From G963708325 sp963708325 (lineage in GTDB: Bacteria; Actinomycetota; Thermoleophilia; Solirubrobacterales; 70-9), in the NCBI GenBank assembly GCA_963708325.1, contig OY970203.1:558001-622000 (forward strand): a DNA stretch of 64,000 nt, given 5' to 3'. The notes beneath the pieces are model-generated. The model was not told where the DNA came from. It searched no databases and saw nothing but the letters and a program-made list of their open reading frames with translations. This document shows, piece after piece, positions 9,080 through 17,440 of the stretch (position 1 is the stretch's first letter; the number at the start of each line of letters is the position of its first letter). Both the position numbers and the translations under genes were made by a program.

Positions 9080-11089
9080 TCAGGCGACGAGCCGCACCTC
9101 GAGCTGCGGCGTCAGCAGGGCGCCGCCGAGCAGGGCGAGGATGCGGGCGACGTAGGCGCGGGTCTCGGGGTAGGGCGGCACGCAGCGGCAGCCGGCGACG
9201 GCGCCCGGCCCGGCGTTGTAGGCGGCGAGCGCCAGCGGGATCGAGCGGAAGCGGCGCAGCAGGTCCGCCATCAGGTGGGACTGGGCGTCGATCGCGGCGA
9301 AGGGGTCGAAAGGATTGCGCAGACCGTAGGCGTGCGCCGTGGCGGGAATGAACTGGGCGATCCCCTGGGCGCCGGCGCCCGATGACGCGTAGGGGTTGAA
9401 GTTGGACTCCGCCATCAGCTGCGCCGAGATCAGCGCCGCCGAGACGTTCCAGCGCGCCGCCGATCGCAGGATCGCCGACCGGTAGCGGCCGGGGACGAAG
9501 GCGGGCAGGCCGCCGGCGCCGGCGAGGCGCCCGTCGCCGCCGCGGCCGGCGTTTGCCGCCGCCGAGCAGGGGGCGGGGCCCCGCGTGTAGCCGAAGTGCC
9601 ACGGCTCCCAGGAGTAGCGCTGCACGAAGCCGAAGCGGCGGGCGTGCGCGGCCAACCACGAGTAGGCGCCCGGCGGGCCGAGGTCGAGCTCGGTGGCGCA
9701 GCGGTGCAGCGACCTGCCCGGCGGCGCCACCCAGCGCGGGTCGGGATTGGCGGCGAACAGCCGTGCCTGCTCGGCGTCTGAGCGAAACGCCGAGTTGACG
9801 AGGAGGGCGACGCCGGCGGCCCGCGCGGCGAGGGCCATGCGGTCGAACGCGGCGGCGACGTCGGGCCGCATCGGCTCTCCCTGCCGGTAGGCGAGCGGGC
9901 CCGAGTAGCCGCCGCCGGAGGCGTACGCCGGCATCCCGCCGAGCCCGAGCGGCGCGGAGATCTCGGCGACGGCGCGGGCGGTGACGGCGATCGGCCTGCG
10001 GCGGCGCCCCCCGCCGGGAAGGTCGCGCGCGGCGATGCGGCCGATCACGCGCGCGTTGACGCGGACCGGGGCGAAGCTGCCGCGGTCCGGGAACGTGATG
10101 CGGACGCGGCTGCGGCGGACTCCGTTTCGCCGCGCCGCGTGGCGACCCGCCCGCACGGCGCGCGCGAGGTACGCGGGCTTGCCGAGGTGGCGCGCGTTGG
10201 GCGAGCCGTCGGCGCGGCGCGCCGGCGAGAGCAGTCGGCCGAGGTCGTCGCGCATCGAGCGGGCGGCCGAGATCGCCGCCAGGTCGGCGGCGCGCTGGGC
10301 GCGCCCCTTGCCGGTGACCGCGCCGCCGATCGTGGCCATGACGAGGGCGGCGAACATGATCGCGGCGATCGCGGCCGCGACCGCGACCAGCGACTGGCCG
10401 CGCTCGCCGAGCAGGCCGCGCGCGAGTCGGCGCACGCGGCGGGCGGCCGCTCCGCTCGGCTCGGCCCCCGCCAGCGCCCGCCGCGAGGCGACGCGGCCGA
10501 GCGGACGCGAGGCGACGCGCGCCCGCAGGCCGCGGCGGCCGAGGTCGGCGACGGCCAGCGCGACAAGCGAGCGATCGGCGGGCAGGTCGGCGCGGATCAG
10601 GCCGGCGCAGACGCCGAGGCGCTCGTCGTCCAGCGCCTGCGGCCACAGCGCGCCCGGCACGACCACTGCGACGAGACCGGCGCCGGCGTCCTCGATCGCG
10701 GCGGCGGCGAGCGCCAGCGACTGCGGCGCCGGCGGAAGGCTGGCGTGGCAGAGGTAGCCGCGCGCGACGGCGCGTTCCATGGCCGGCTCGCGGCGGCGCA
10801 GCTCGTCCTCCAGCTCCCGCGCGGCGGCCGAGGCGAGCAGCGTGGCGCTGCGGCCCGGACGGCGCCCGCTCAGCTCGACCAGCAGCGGCGCGCGGCCGTT
10901 GGCCGCGCAGACGCCGACGGCGGCGGCCAGCGCGGCGGCACCGCCCGCGGCCCCCACCGACGTCGCGGCGATCACGGGGGGACTCGGCGGCGCGGCGGGC
11001 TGCGCCTGGGGCTCGACCTCCGCGGACGGCGAGAGCACGAAGCCCTCGGCCGCCGCGAGCGCGCGGGCGGCCTTCTCGCGCAGCCTCAT
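9080..11089 (-). CDS. TadG-like pseudopilin fused to VanY peptidase and lytic transglycosylase
   Basis: An unusual 669-residue protein. Residues 1-210 hold an alanine-rich domain of unknown fold. A pilin-like segment follows (GERGQSLVAVAAAIAAIMF, about residues 230-260), typical of TadE/TadG N-termini. Next is a D-alanyl-D-alanine carboxypeptidase (VanY) domain, about 405-510, with likely zinc ligands in SLHRCATELD and EPWHFGY. Last is an SLT/lysozyme-like domain, about 550-655, with catalytic glutamate in AESNFNPYASSGAGAQGIAQF and AYNAGPG. It would place two peptidoglycan hydrolases outside the membrane on a pseudopilin anchor. It overlaps the upstream TadE gene by four bases (ATGA). No Tad ATPase is in the window. 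Confidence 0.85.
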   Translation of the reverse strand: MRLREKAARALAAAEGFVLSPSAEVEPQAQPAAPPSPPVIAATSVGAAGGAAALAAAVGVCAANGRAPLLVELSGRRPGRSATLLASAAARELEDELRRREPAMERAVARGYLCHASLPPAPQSLALAAAAIEDAGAGLVAVVVPGALWPQALDDERLGVCAGLIRADLPADRSLVALAVADLGRRGLRARVASRPLGRVASRRALAGAEPSGAAARRVRRLARGLLGERGQSLVAVAAAIAAIMFAALVMATIGGAVTGKGRAQRAADLAAISAARSMRDDLGRLLSPARRADGSPNARHLGKPAYLARAVRAGRHAARRNGVRRSRVRITFPDRGSFAPVRVNARVIGRIAARDLPGGGRRRRPIAVTARAVAEISAPLGLGGMPAYASGGGYSGPLAYRQGEPMRPDVAAAFDRMALAARAAGVALLVNSAFRSDAEQARLFAANPDPRWVAPPGRSLHRCATELDLGPPGAYSWLAAHARRFGFVQRYSWEPWHFGYTRGPAPCSAAANAGRGGDGRLAGAGGLPAFVPGRYRSAILRSAARWNVSAALISAQLMAESNFNPYASSGAGAQGIAQFIPATAHAYGLRNPFDPFAAIDAQSHLMADLLRRFRSIPLALAAYNAGPGAVAGCRCVPPYPETRAYVARILALLGGALLTPQLEVRLVA

Positions 11090-11439
11090 CGGGGCCGGCG
11101 GACCCAGGCCGACGACGTCACCGCCAGTCGCCGCGACAGCGAGCGCAGCGGCGACGGCGGTCGCAGCCGCACCACCACCCTGCCGCCGGCCACGCGCACC
11201 CGCACGCGGCCCCGCGCCCAGCCGGGCAGCGCCTCGCGGACGGCGGGGCGCGCCGGCCTGCCCACGGCGCGCGCCAGCGCCCCGGCCTCGGCGGCGCCGT
11301 CGGCGAGCGTCAGCGCGTAGCCCGTGGCGAGCAGCTGCAGGGCCACCAGGCCGGCGAGCAGCAGGGCGGGCAGGCCGGCGAGCATCTCCACGGACGCCTG
11401 CCCCGCGGCGTCGCGCACGCCGCTCCCACTAGGAGCCAT
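11086..11439 (-). CDS. TadE-like pseudopilin
   Basis: A 117-residue protein with the TadE signature near the N-terminus: GQASVEMLAGLPALLLAGLV, where the glutamate after a small-residue stretch resembles the prepilin processing region. One membrane helix is followed by a basic extracytoplasmic part. It overlaps its neighbours by 11 bases (upstream) and 4 bases (downstream), so three pseudopilin genes are co-translated. Function in a pilus or surface complex is inferred. Confidence 0.75.
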   Translation of the reverse strand: MAPSGSGVRDAAGQASVEMLAGLPALLLAGLVALQLLATGYALTLADGAAEAGALARAVGRPARPAVREALPGWARGRVRVRVAGGRVVVRLRPPSPLRSLSRRLAVTSSAWVRRPR

Positions 11440-11806
11440 CGCCCTCCCCCACTCCGAGGGCGGTGCGGGCGTGGACGCCGACCGAGGGCAGGCCGGGGAT
11501 CAGCAGCGGCACCCTGACGCTCACCCGCACGCCGTCCGAGTCGGAGATCCTTGCGCCGCGCCGCAGCCGCGCCGGCAGGGCGCGGCGGGCGGCCCGGACG
11601 CCGTCGCGACCGATGTGAGCGGCGCGCGCGCCCGCCCGAGCGGCGGCCCCGGCCGACCAGAGCCCGTAGCCGGCGAGCGCGAGCTGGAGCGCGACCAGCA
11701 GCCCCAGCGCCAGCACGGGCAGGATCGCGACGAACTCCACGGCTGCCTGCCCCTCGGCGCCACGCGCGGCGCCCGCCGCCCTTCCGATCCGCCTCCTGAA
11801 GGTCAT
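11429..11806 (-). CDS. TadE-family pseudopilin
   Basis: A 125-residue protein, first gene of the three-gene pseudopilin operon. GQAAVEFVAILPVLALGLLVAL, about residues 19-40, is a textbook TadE N-terminal motif with glutamate at +5 of the hydrophobic stretch. The rest is a small extracytoplasmic domain. The ATG at 11806 has TAGCTT (complement of 11813-11818) six bases upstream, so the operon is probably leaderless. Confidence 0.82.
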   Translation of the reverse strand: MTFRRRIGRAAGAARGAEGQAAVEFVAILPVLALGLLVALQLALAGYGLWSAGAAARAGARAAHIGRDGVRAARRALPARLRRGARISDSDGVRVSVRVPLLIPGLPSVGVHARTALGVGEGDGS

Positions 11807-11812
11807 CGCCCG

Positions 11813-11818
11813 AAGCTA
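11813..11818 (-). promoter_or_regulatory. -10-like TAGCTT for pseudopilin operon
   Basis: TAGCTT on the minus strand, six bases before the ATG at 11806. Confidence 0.45.
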
Positions 11819-11918
11819 GGCGTGGTCGGCGCGCGCGGTGCGCGCCGGGAGCGCCGACTCGGTGTCGGCCCCGGGTCAGCTGTGAAACGCGGCTCGGGTC
11901 AGGCCGGCCGCTGCGGGC

Positions 11919-12272
11919 TCAGCTGTAGGTCGTCGCCTCGCGCCAGACCCAGGCGATCGCCAGCACCGAGGCGATCAGCAGCCCGATCCAGGCGACAGTG
12001 CCGCCGCCGGTGCCGAACATCTCGTCCGCCCCGGCGATCAGCAGGCCGATCACGCCGACGGCGCCGTAGAGGATCCCGCGCCGAGCGTCGCTCAGGGTGG
12101 AGATCGTCAGCTGGTTCTCCATGTAGAGGCGCCAGACGAAGAACGCGAGCGCGGCCAGGAATCCCATCGTCAGCGCCGTCAGCACGAGGTTGGCGGCGTT
12201 GCCGCCCCCCGGCAGCGCCGCCACCGCGACGGCGATCACGGCGACGATCGCGATGTTGCGCGCCACGCGCAC
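11919..12272 (-). CDS. Small multi-pass membrane protein
   Basis: A 117-residue protein with four hydrophobic segments and a short polar loop (RLYMENQLTISTLSDARRG). No family recognised. I place the start at GTG 12272 because TAGAAT (complement of 12280-12285) lies exactly seven bases upstream; two ATGs further upstream (12281 and 12296) overlap that hexamer. The 112 bases between it and the pseudopilin operon hold only the -10 of that operon. Confidence 0.65.
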   Translation of the reverse strand: MRVARNIAIVAVIAVAVAALPGGGNAANLVLTALTMGFLAALAFFVWRLYMENQLTISTLSDARRGILYGAVGVIGLLIAGADEMFGTGGGTVAWIGLLIASVLAIAWVWREATTYS

Positions 12273-12279
12273 GCAAGCC

Positions 12280-12285
12280 ATTCTA
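12280..12285 (-). promoter_or_regulatory. -10-like TAGAAT for small membrane protein gene
   Basis: TAGAAT on the minus strand, seven bases before the GTG at 12272. It decides the start site. Confidence 0.5.
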
Positions 12286-12340
12286 GATGCGACCACCCGC
12301 CGGAACCGGACGCGAAGCGGAGGATTCCGGCGGGGTTGTT

Positions 12341-12580
12341 CTACTTCTGGGTCATGATCACGATGCCGAAGGTGACCGCCGCGGCGGACACCGCAAGCGC
12401 GACGACCATCAGCGCCAGCGACAGGGCCGCGGCCGCGGCCCGATCCGCGCGGCGGTCCTCCGCGAAGCGCGCGGCCCCGAAGATCGCGATCGAGAACACA
12501 AGTGTGACCCCGACCCCGGCGATCATCGACGCGGCGATCGACTTCAGCAGGGCGCTCGTGTCGACGATGGTGGCGATCAC
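12341..12580 (-). CDS. Two-helix membrane protein in the pit operon
   Basis: A 79-residue protein with two predicted membrane helices (about 15-35 and 50-75) joined by a charged loop (RFAEDRRADRAAAA). It starts at GTG 12580, four bases after the pit stop, so it is co-transcribed with the phosphate transporter. No family recognised; a role as a small accessory subunit is a guess from position. Confidence 0.65.
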   Translation of the reverse strand: MIATIVDTSALLKSIAASMIAGVGVTLVFSIAIFGAARFAEDRRADRAAAAALSLALMVVALAVSAAAVTFGIVIMTQK

Positions 12581-12584
12581 TGCC

Positions 12585-13688
12585 TCATCCCGCGGCGACC
12601 GGCGCGCCGCGGCGCGCCCGGACGGCGAATGCGGTGGCGATCATCATGCAGCCGAGCACGGTGACGATCACCGGCCCGACGGCCGAGCTGGCGCCGAATA
12701 TGCGAACGAACCCGTAGGTGAGCGCGCCGATCGCGCCGGCCGCCGGAATCGTCACCAGCCAGGCGGCGACGATGTTTCCCGCCACCCCCCATCGAACGGC
12801 GGACAGGCGCTTGCCCGCTCCCGAACCCATCACCGCGCCGTTGATCACGTGGGTCGTCGACAGCGGAAAGCCGTAGTGCGAGGAGGCGAGGATCACCGCG
12901 GCCCCCGCGCCCTGGGCCGAGAACCCCTGAGCCGTGTCCATCTTGATGATCCGCGAGCCCGTGGTGCGGATGATCCGCCAGCCGCCGCTGTAGGTGCCGA
13001 GCGCGATCGCCGAGGCGGCCGTGATCACGACCCAGGTGGGAACGTGGACGTCGCTGGCGGAGATGTCGCCGTGGGCGACCAGGGCGAGGGTGATCACGCC
13101 CATCGTCTTCTGGGCGTCGTTCGTCCCGTGGGCGAGGCCCAGCAGCCCCCCGGAGACGATCTGGCCGAGCCGGTAGCCGCGGGTGACCGGCCCGGGCCGC
13201 TGGCGCCCGACGATGCGGTAGATGCAGACGATCGCGATCCCGCCGACGATGAAGGCGAGGATGGGCGCGATCACGGCCGGGATCAGCACCTTGCCGAAGA
13301 GGCCGTCGCTGAGCACCGCGCTTGTGCCGTCGGCCGCGATCGTGGCCCCCACCACCCCGCCGATCAGGGCGTGCGACGAGCTCGACGGCAGCCCGTAGTA
13401 CCAGGTGGCCAGGTTCCAGCTGATCGCCCCGATCAGGCCGGCGAACACGACCGTCGTGGTTATCGCCTCGGGATTGACCACGTCCGTGGCGACCGTGGCG
13501 GCGACGGCGAGCGAGATGAAGGCCCCGGCGAAGTTCATCAGCGCCGCGTAGGCGACCGCCACGCGCGGGGAGGCCGCACCGGTCGAGATCGACGTCGCCA
13601 CCACGTTGGCGGTGTCGTGGAAGCCGTTGGTGAAGTCGAACGCCAGCGCCGTCCCGATGACGATCACCAGGATCACGTCCGAGCCCAT
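12585..13688 (-). CDS. pit: Low-affinity inorganic phosphate transporter (PiT family)
   Basis: Integral membrane symporter of 367 residues for phosphate or metal phosphate. Both halves carry the PiT signature: DFTNGFHDTANVVATSI near the N-terminus and GLAHGTNDAQKTMGVI at about residue 190. The conserved GLPSSSSHALIGG and GFPLSTTHVINGA segments are also present. It follows the DUF47 gene by 43 bases, the usual pit accessory arrangement, and opens a phosphate-related region that runs to pstS. Confidence 0.95.
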   Translation of the reverse strand: MGSDVILVIVIGTALAFDFTNGFHDTANVVATSISTGAASPRVAVAYAALMNFAGAFISLAVAATVATDVVNPEAITTTVVFAGLIGAISWNLATWYYGLPSSSSHALIGGVVGATIAADGTSAVLSDGLFGKVLIPAVIAPILAFIVGGIAIVCIYRIVGRQRPGPVTRGYRLGQIVSGGLLGLAHGTNDAQKTMGVITLALVAHGDISASDVHVPTWVVITAASAIALGTYSGGWRIIRTTGSRIIKMDTAQGFSAQGAGAAVILASSHYGFPLSTTHVINGAVMGSGAGKRLSAVRWGVAGNIVAAWLVTIPAAGAIGALTYGFVRIFGASSAVGPVIVTVLGCMMIATAFAVRARRGAPVAAG

Positions 13689-13731
13689 CTAGCGGCCCGT
13701 CCCGAAGCGTCTCACGGAATCCGACGCAGCA

Positions 13732-14352
13732 CTAGGAGTTCTTGACGACGATCCCCTCGAGCACGTGCGCGGCCGTCTCGGTGGAGTCGATCGCGCGCTC
13801 CAGCACCGCGAAGATGTCCTTCCAGCGGATCACCACCATCGGGTCGATCCCGTTGGAGAACAGCGACGCGACCGCGTCGCGCGAGATCCGGTCGCCGTCG
13901 TTCTCGAGCCGGTGGATCTCGATCCAGTAGCGGTCGAGGTCCTTGAAGCCGCGCAGGTGCTGAAGCGCCTCGTAGAGCTGCTCGCAGGACTTGACCAGGA
14001 CCTCGGCGAGCTGCTGCGCCTGGTCCATCGGCGCCTCGATCTGGTAGAGCCCGAGGAAGTCGGCGGCCTCCTCGATGTAATCGACGACGTCGTCGAGCTG
14101 GGTGGCGAGCCCGTATATGTCCTCGCGGTCGATCGGGGTGACGAACGTCGAGTTCAGCCGCTGGACGATGTCGTGGGTGATGCGGTCGCCCTCCTGCTCG
14201 GCCTTCAGGATGTCGCGCGCCAGGCCCGTGTCGTCGGGCCAGCTCTGCAGCATGTCGCGCAGCAGCTTCGCCGCCCGCAGCGTGTTCTGGCCGGATTCGA
14301 CGAAGAGGTCGAAGAAGACGCGGTCCTTGGGAACGAGCGAGATCCGTGCCAC
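13732..14352 (-). CDS. DUF47 (PhoU-like) Pit accessory protein
   Basis: An all-helical 206-residue protein of the DUF47/Pit-accessory family. Characteristic segments are FFDLFVESGQNTLRAAKLL, EGDRITHDI, DREDIYGLATQLDDVVDYIEEAAD and RLENDGDRISRDAV. Family members lie next to pit genes and probably regulate uptake. The GTG at 14352 is chosen because TACGTT lies eight bases upstream and the conserved part begins there; about 150 upstream codons of open frame are antisense to PPK2. Confidence 0.92.
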   Translation of the reverse strand: MARISLVPKDRVFFDLFVESGQNTLRAAKLLRDMLQSWPDDTGLARDILKAEQEGDRITHDIVQRLNSTFVTPIDREDIYGLATQLDDVVDYIEEAADFLGLYQIEAPMDQAQQLAEVLVKSCEQLYEALQHLRGFKDLDRYWIEIHRLENDGDRISRDAVASLFSNGIDPMVVIRWKDIFAVLERAIDSTETAAHVLEGIVVKNS

Positions 14353-14360
14353 TGCGGCGG

Positions 14361-14366
14361 AACGTA
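14361..14366 (-). promoter_or_regulatory. -10-like TACGTT for DUF47-pit operon
   Basis: TACGTT on the minus strand, eight bases before the GTG at 14352, in the 70-base gap that divides the pit operon from the divergent ppk2 gene. Confidence 0.4.
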
Positions 14367-14422
14367 CCAGAGCGCCCCGAGCGGACTTGATCAGCCCCGT
14401 CGGCGGCTGCGAGGATCTGGCG

Positions 14423-15199
14423 GTGAGCAGGCTCGACGACGTCGATCTCAGCCTGGAGCTCTCCCGCAAGGACGAGGCGCGCCGCCTCGATGCCGCCTGG
14501 GAGCGTCTTACGCAGCTGCGCCTCACGCTCGGCGGCCTGATCGGCGACCGCGAGATCGGCCCCCCTGTCTGCGTCGTCTTCGAGGGCTGGGACGCTTCCG
14601 GAAAAGGGGGTGCGATCAAGCGCCTCGTCGCCCAGATCGACCCCCGCCACGTGCGCGTCGTCCAGTTCGACGCGCCCACCCACGACGAGAAGCGACACCA
14701 CTTCCTCTGGCGCTTCTGGCCGGTGCTCCCCGGCTGGGGCGGGATGGCGGTCTTCGACCGCTCCTGGTACGGGCGCGTGCTGGTAGAGCGGGTGGAGGGA
14801 TTCGCCACCCGCGAGCAGTGGATCCGCGCCTACGAGGAGATAAACGGGTTCGAGCGCACGCTGGCGGACGAGGGCATGATCCTCGTCAAGTTCTGGCTGC
14901 ACGTCTCCGAGGAGGAGCAGCTGCGCCGCTTCAAGCGCCGCGAGAAGGATCCCCTGAAGACGTGGAAGCTGACCGACGAGGATTGGCGAAACCGCGAGAA
15001 GCGGCCCGAGTACGCCGAAGCCGTGGAAGACATGCTCGCCCGCACCGACAACCCCCATGCTCCATGGCACGTGGTGGAGGGCGACTCGAAGCGCTTCGCC
15101 CGGGTGAAGGTGGTCGAGACCGTGATCGCCGAGATCGAGCGCGGGATGCGCGCCTGGGGGGAGGAACCGCCTCCCCCGGTTCGGACTGACGCCGCGTAG
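14423..15199 (+). CDS. ppk2: Polyphosphate kinase 2 family protein
   Basis: A 258-residue PPK2-type P-loop kinase that transfers phosphate between polyphosphate and nucleotides. Walker A is GWDASGKGGAIKRL, and the family motifs FDRSWYGRVLVERVEGF, KFWLHVSEEEQLRRF and PEYAEAVEDML are all present. The GTG at 14423 follows GAGGA at about eight bases. It is divergent from the pit operon and leads a plus-strand run with a pyruvate-kinase-like gene and an HD hydrolase. Whether it makes GTP, ATP or ADP cannot be told here. Confidence 0.95.
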   Translation: MSRLDDVDLSLELSRKDEARRLDAAWERLTQLRLTLGGLIGDREIGPPVCVVFEGWDASGKGGAIKRLVAQIDPRHVRVVQFDAPTHDEKRHHFLWRFWPVLPGWGGMAVFDRSWYGRVLVERVEGFATREQWIRAYEEINGFERTLADEGMILVKFWLHVSEEEQLRRFKRREKDPLKTWKLTDEDWRNREKRPEYAEAVEDMLARTDNPHAPWHVVEGDSKRFARVKVVETVIAEIERGMRAWGEEPPPPVRTDAA

Positions 15200-15298
15200 G
15201 CACGGCCCGGACCGCACGGGCACGTTCCCAGGATCTTCACAGGATGGCGGCCACTCGCAGCTATCAACAGCGGGGTCGCGGCGCCGACCACAACACCC

Positions 15299-16777
15299 CT
15301 GGAAGTTCCCGATGAAAAGGACGCTGAACAGCTCTCGGAGTCGCTCAGGGCACTGCGCGACCACGTCGTCGACGACGGCGACCAGATCCTGGCGCGGTGG
15401 CGCCCGCGCATCCGCCGTCGCGAGTTTCTCCCCAGCGCACTGAACCTCGCCCGCTACATCGCCCTGCGGCGTCACGAGCTTCGCGAGCTTCAGCTCGAGC
15501 TGATGCCATGGGGGCTCTCGTCGCTGGGACGCTGTGAGGCGCGCGTGCTCGAGAACCTCGATGCCGTGATCGCAACGCTGGACCGTCTTCGCACTCCCAG
15601 CGAAGGCCTGCCGGAGCCGCCGAGCGGCCCCGACTTCTTCCGCGGCAACAGGCTCCTGCGCGAGCAGACCGAGGCGGCGCTCGGTCCGACCCCGGTGAAC
15701 CGCGATGTGCGGATCATGGTGACGTTGCCGTCGCAGGCGGCGACGGATTACGACCTGATGCGCGATCTGGTCGCCGCGGGGATGGACGTGGCCCGGATCA
15801 ACTGCGCCCACGACGGGGTCGCCGACTGGACCGCGATGTGCGAGCACGTCAATGCCGCCGTCGCCGAGACCGGCCGGCCGTGCCGCGTATGCATGGACAT
15901 CTGCGGGCCCCGCTGCCGCACCGGATCGGTGATCGGGCCCGACGACCTCCGTCTGCGGCCAGGCGATCGCCTGCTGATGACCGCCGGCCCGCCGTCGCCG
16001 CATCCCGACACACGGGCGCAGTTCCAGTGCTCGCTTCCGGAGGCGGTCGACCAGGTCCAGCCCGGACAGGCGGTGTGGGTGAACGAGGGCCGTCTGGGCG
16101 CCAAGGTCGAGCGCAAGCTCGAAAGCAGCGCGCTGCTTCGGATCACGGAGTGCGGGCCGAAGGGCGGCCGGCTGCGGTCCGACAAGGGGCTGAACTTCCC
16201 GGACACCGAGCTTCTGATCAGCCCGCTGACGCCGAAGGACCTGCAGGACCTCGACGTGATCGTGCACCTCGCCGACATGATCGGCTACTCGTTCGTTCAG
16301 CGCCCGGACGACATCGCGCAGCTTCAGGGCGCGCTGGCCGAGCGGCTCGACAGGCCCGAACGGGTCGCGCTTGTGGCGAAGATCGAGACTCAGCTCGCGA
16401 TCCAGAATCTCCCGGAGCTGATCGTGCAGGCCGCCGGGGTGCAGCCGCTCGCCGTGATGATCGCGCGCGGCGATCTCGCCGTCGAGATCGGCCACCGCAG
16501 GCTTGCCGAGGTCCAGGAGGAGCTGCTGTGGCTTTGCGAGGCCGCCCACGTGCCGGTGATCTGGGCGACCCAGGTGCTCGACACCTTCGTCCACAAGGGG
16601 ATCAGGAGCAGAGCGGAGATAACCGACGCGGCGATGGCCGAGCGCGCGGAGTGCGTGATGCTCAACAAGGGGCCGTTCGCAGCGGAGGCCGTCGGCCTTC
16701 TCGACGACCTGCTGGGAAGGATGGAGGGGCACCAGTTCAAGAAGACCTCGCGGATGCGCGCCCTGCGCTCATGGTGA
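15299..16777 (+). CDS. Pyruvate kinase-like protein with an unclear, possibly non-canonical start
   Basis: A degenerate pyruvate kinase lacking the usual C-terminal domain. Conserved parts: MVTLPSQ, AAGMDVARINCAHDG, the active-site lysine in VAKIETQLAI, MIARGDLAVEIG, VIWATQVLDTF and VMLNKGPFAAEAV. The glycolytic ISGET segment is replaced by LNKGP, as in a separate PK-like family. The first canonical start is ATG 15503, but the conserved segment LPSALNLARYIALRRHEL lies upstream in the same frame, which stays open with no ATG, GTG or TTG. CTG 15299 is my best guess. It lies 100 bases after ppk2. Confidence 0.8.
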   Translation: MEVPDEKDAEQLSESLRALRDHVVDDGDQILARWRPRIRRREFLPSALNLARYIALRRHELRELQLELMPWGLSSLGRCEARVLENLDAVIATLDRLRTPSEGLPEPPSGPDFFRGNRLLREQTEAALGPTPVNRDVRIMVTLPSQAATDYDLMRDLVAAGMDVARINCAHDGVADWTAMCEHVNAAVAETGRPCRVCMDICGPRCRTGSVIGPDDLRLRPGDRLLMTAGPPSPHPDTRAQFQCSLPEAVDQVQPGQAVWVNEGRLGAKVERKLESSALLRITECGPKGGRLRSDKGLNFPDTELLISPLTPKDLQDLDVIVHLADMIGYSFVQRPDDIAQLQGALAERLDRPERVALVAKIETQLAIQNLPELIVQAAGVQPLAVMIARGDLAVEIGHRRLAEVQEELLWLCEAAHVPVIWATQVLDTFVHKGIRSRAEITDAAMAERAECVMLNKGPFAAEAVGLLDDLLGRMEGHQFKKTSRMRALRSW

Positions 16778-17439
16778 GCCAGCGTCCCGGCAACGGCATC
16801 GGGCTGTCCACGGTGCAGCTGATCGAGCTCGGCCGCGAACGCGAGTTCACGGACCGGTTCGTGGACGCGCTCGGATACGCGGCACGCGTACACGCGGGGC
16901 AGCACAATCCCGGTGACGGTCAGCCCTACATCGCCCACCTGCTTCGGGTCGCGGGACTCGTGATCGAGGACGGCGGCTCTGAGAACGAGGCGATCGCGGC
17001 CCTCCTGCACGACGCCGCCGAGGACCAGGGCGGCCTCGACCGCCTTTCCGAGATCCGCCAGCGCTACGGCGAGGAGGTCGCGAGGGTCGTCAATGAGTGC
17101 ACCGACACCTACCTGGAGCAAAAGCCTCCCTGGCGGGCTCGCAAGGAGCGCTACGTCGCGCATCTCGCCGATTCGTCGTCGGCCGCGCTACGGGTCTCGC
17201 TCGCCGACAAACTCGACAATGCCCGCACCGCTCTGCGCGACTACCGCGTTCAGGGCGAGGAGCTCTGGTCGCGCTCGGGCAGAAGGGGCGAGGACGTCTG
17301 CTGGTACTACGCCGCCCTGGCCGAGCGCTTCGCGGACCTGCAGGCGGGCCCGCTCTCCGACGAGCTCGGACGGGTGGCCACGGAGCTCCGTCGTCTCGTC
17401 GGAGACAGCCGGCGCGCCGCGATCCGCTGCGCGACCTAG
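16771..17439 (+). CDS. HD-domain phosphohydrolase, SpoT/MESH1-like
   Basis: A 222-residue HD hydrolase resembling the (p)ppGpp hydrolase domain of Rel/SpoT. Metal-binding residues are visible in YIAHLLRVAGLV, ALLHDAAEDQGG and SLADKLDNARTAL. It has no synthetase, TGS or ACT domain. The ATG overlaps the stop of the pyruvate-kinase-like gene by seven bases. Its own stop codon, TAG at 17437-17439, lies in the left target duplication of an IS481-type element, so the insertion left the protein intact. Substrate is inferred. Confidence 0.85.
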   Translation: MVSQRPGNGIGLSTVQLIELGREREFTDRFVDALGYAARVHAGQHNPGDGQPYIAHLLRVAGLVIEDGGSENEAIAALLHDAAEDQGGLDRLSEIRQRYGEEVARVVNECTDTYLEQKPPWRARKERYVAHLADSSSAALRVSLADKLDNARTALRDYRVQGEELWSRSGRRGEDVCWYYAALAERFADLQAGPLSDELGRVATELRRLVGDSRRAAIRCAT

Positions 17440-17440
17440 T
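17435..17440. repeat. Left target-site duplication of IS copy 1 (CCTAGT)
   Basis: CCTAGT directly before the IS left end and repeated at 18501-18506. It contains the TAG stop of the HD hydrolase gene. Confidence 0.9.

Noticed and set aside
9080..11806. A complete Tad pilus locus
   Set aside because: Only TadE/TadG-like proteins are present; no ATPase, TadB/TadC or prepilin peptidase gene is in the window.
13712..16732. Very long open frames opposite PPK2 and the pyruvate-kinase-like gene, and similar ones elsewhere
   Set aside because: High GC removes stop codons from the other frames. These products are low-complexity and show no recognisable motif, while the opposite strand encodes known families.
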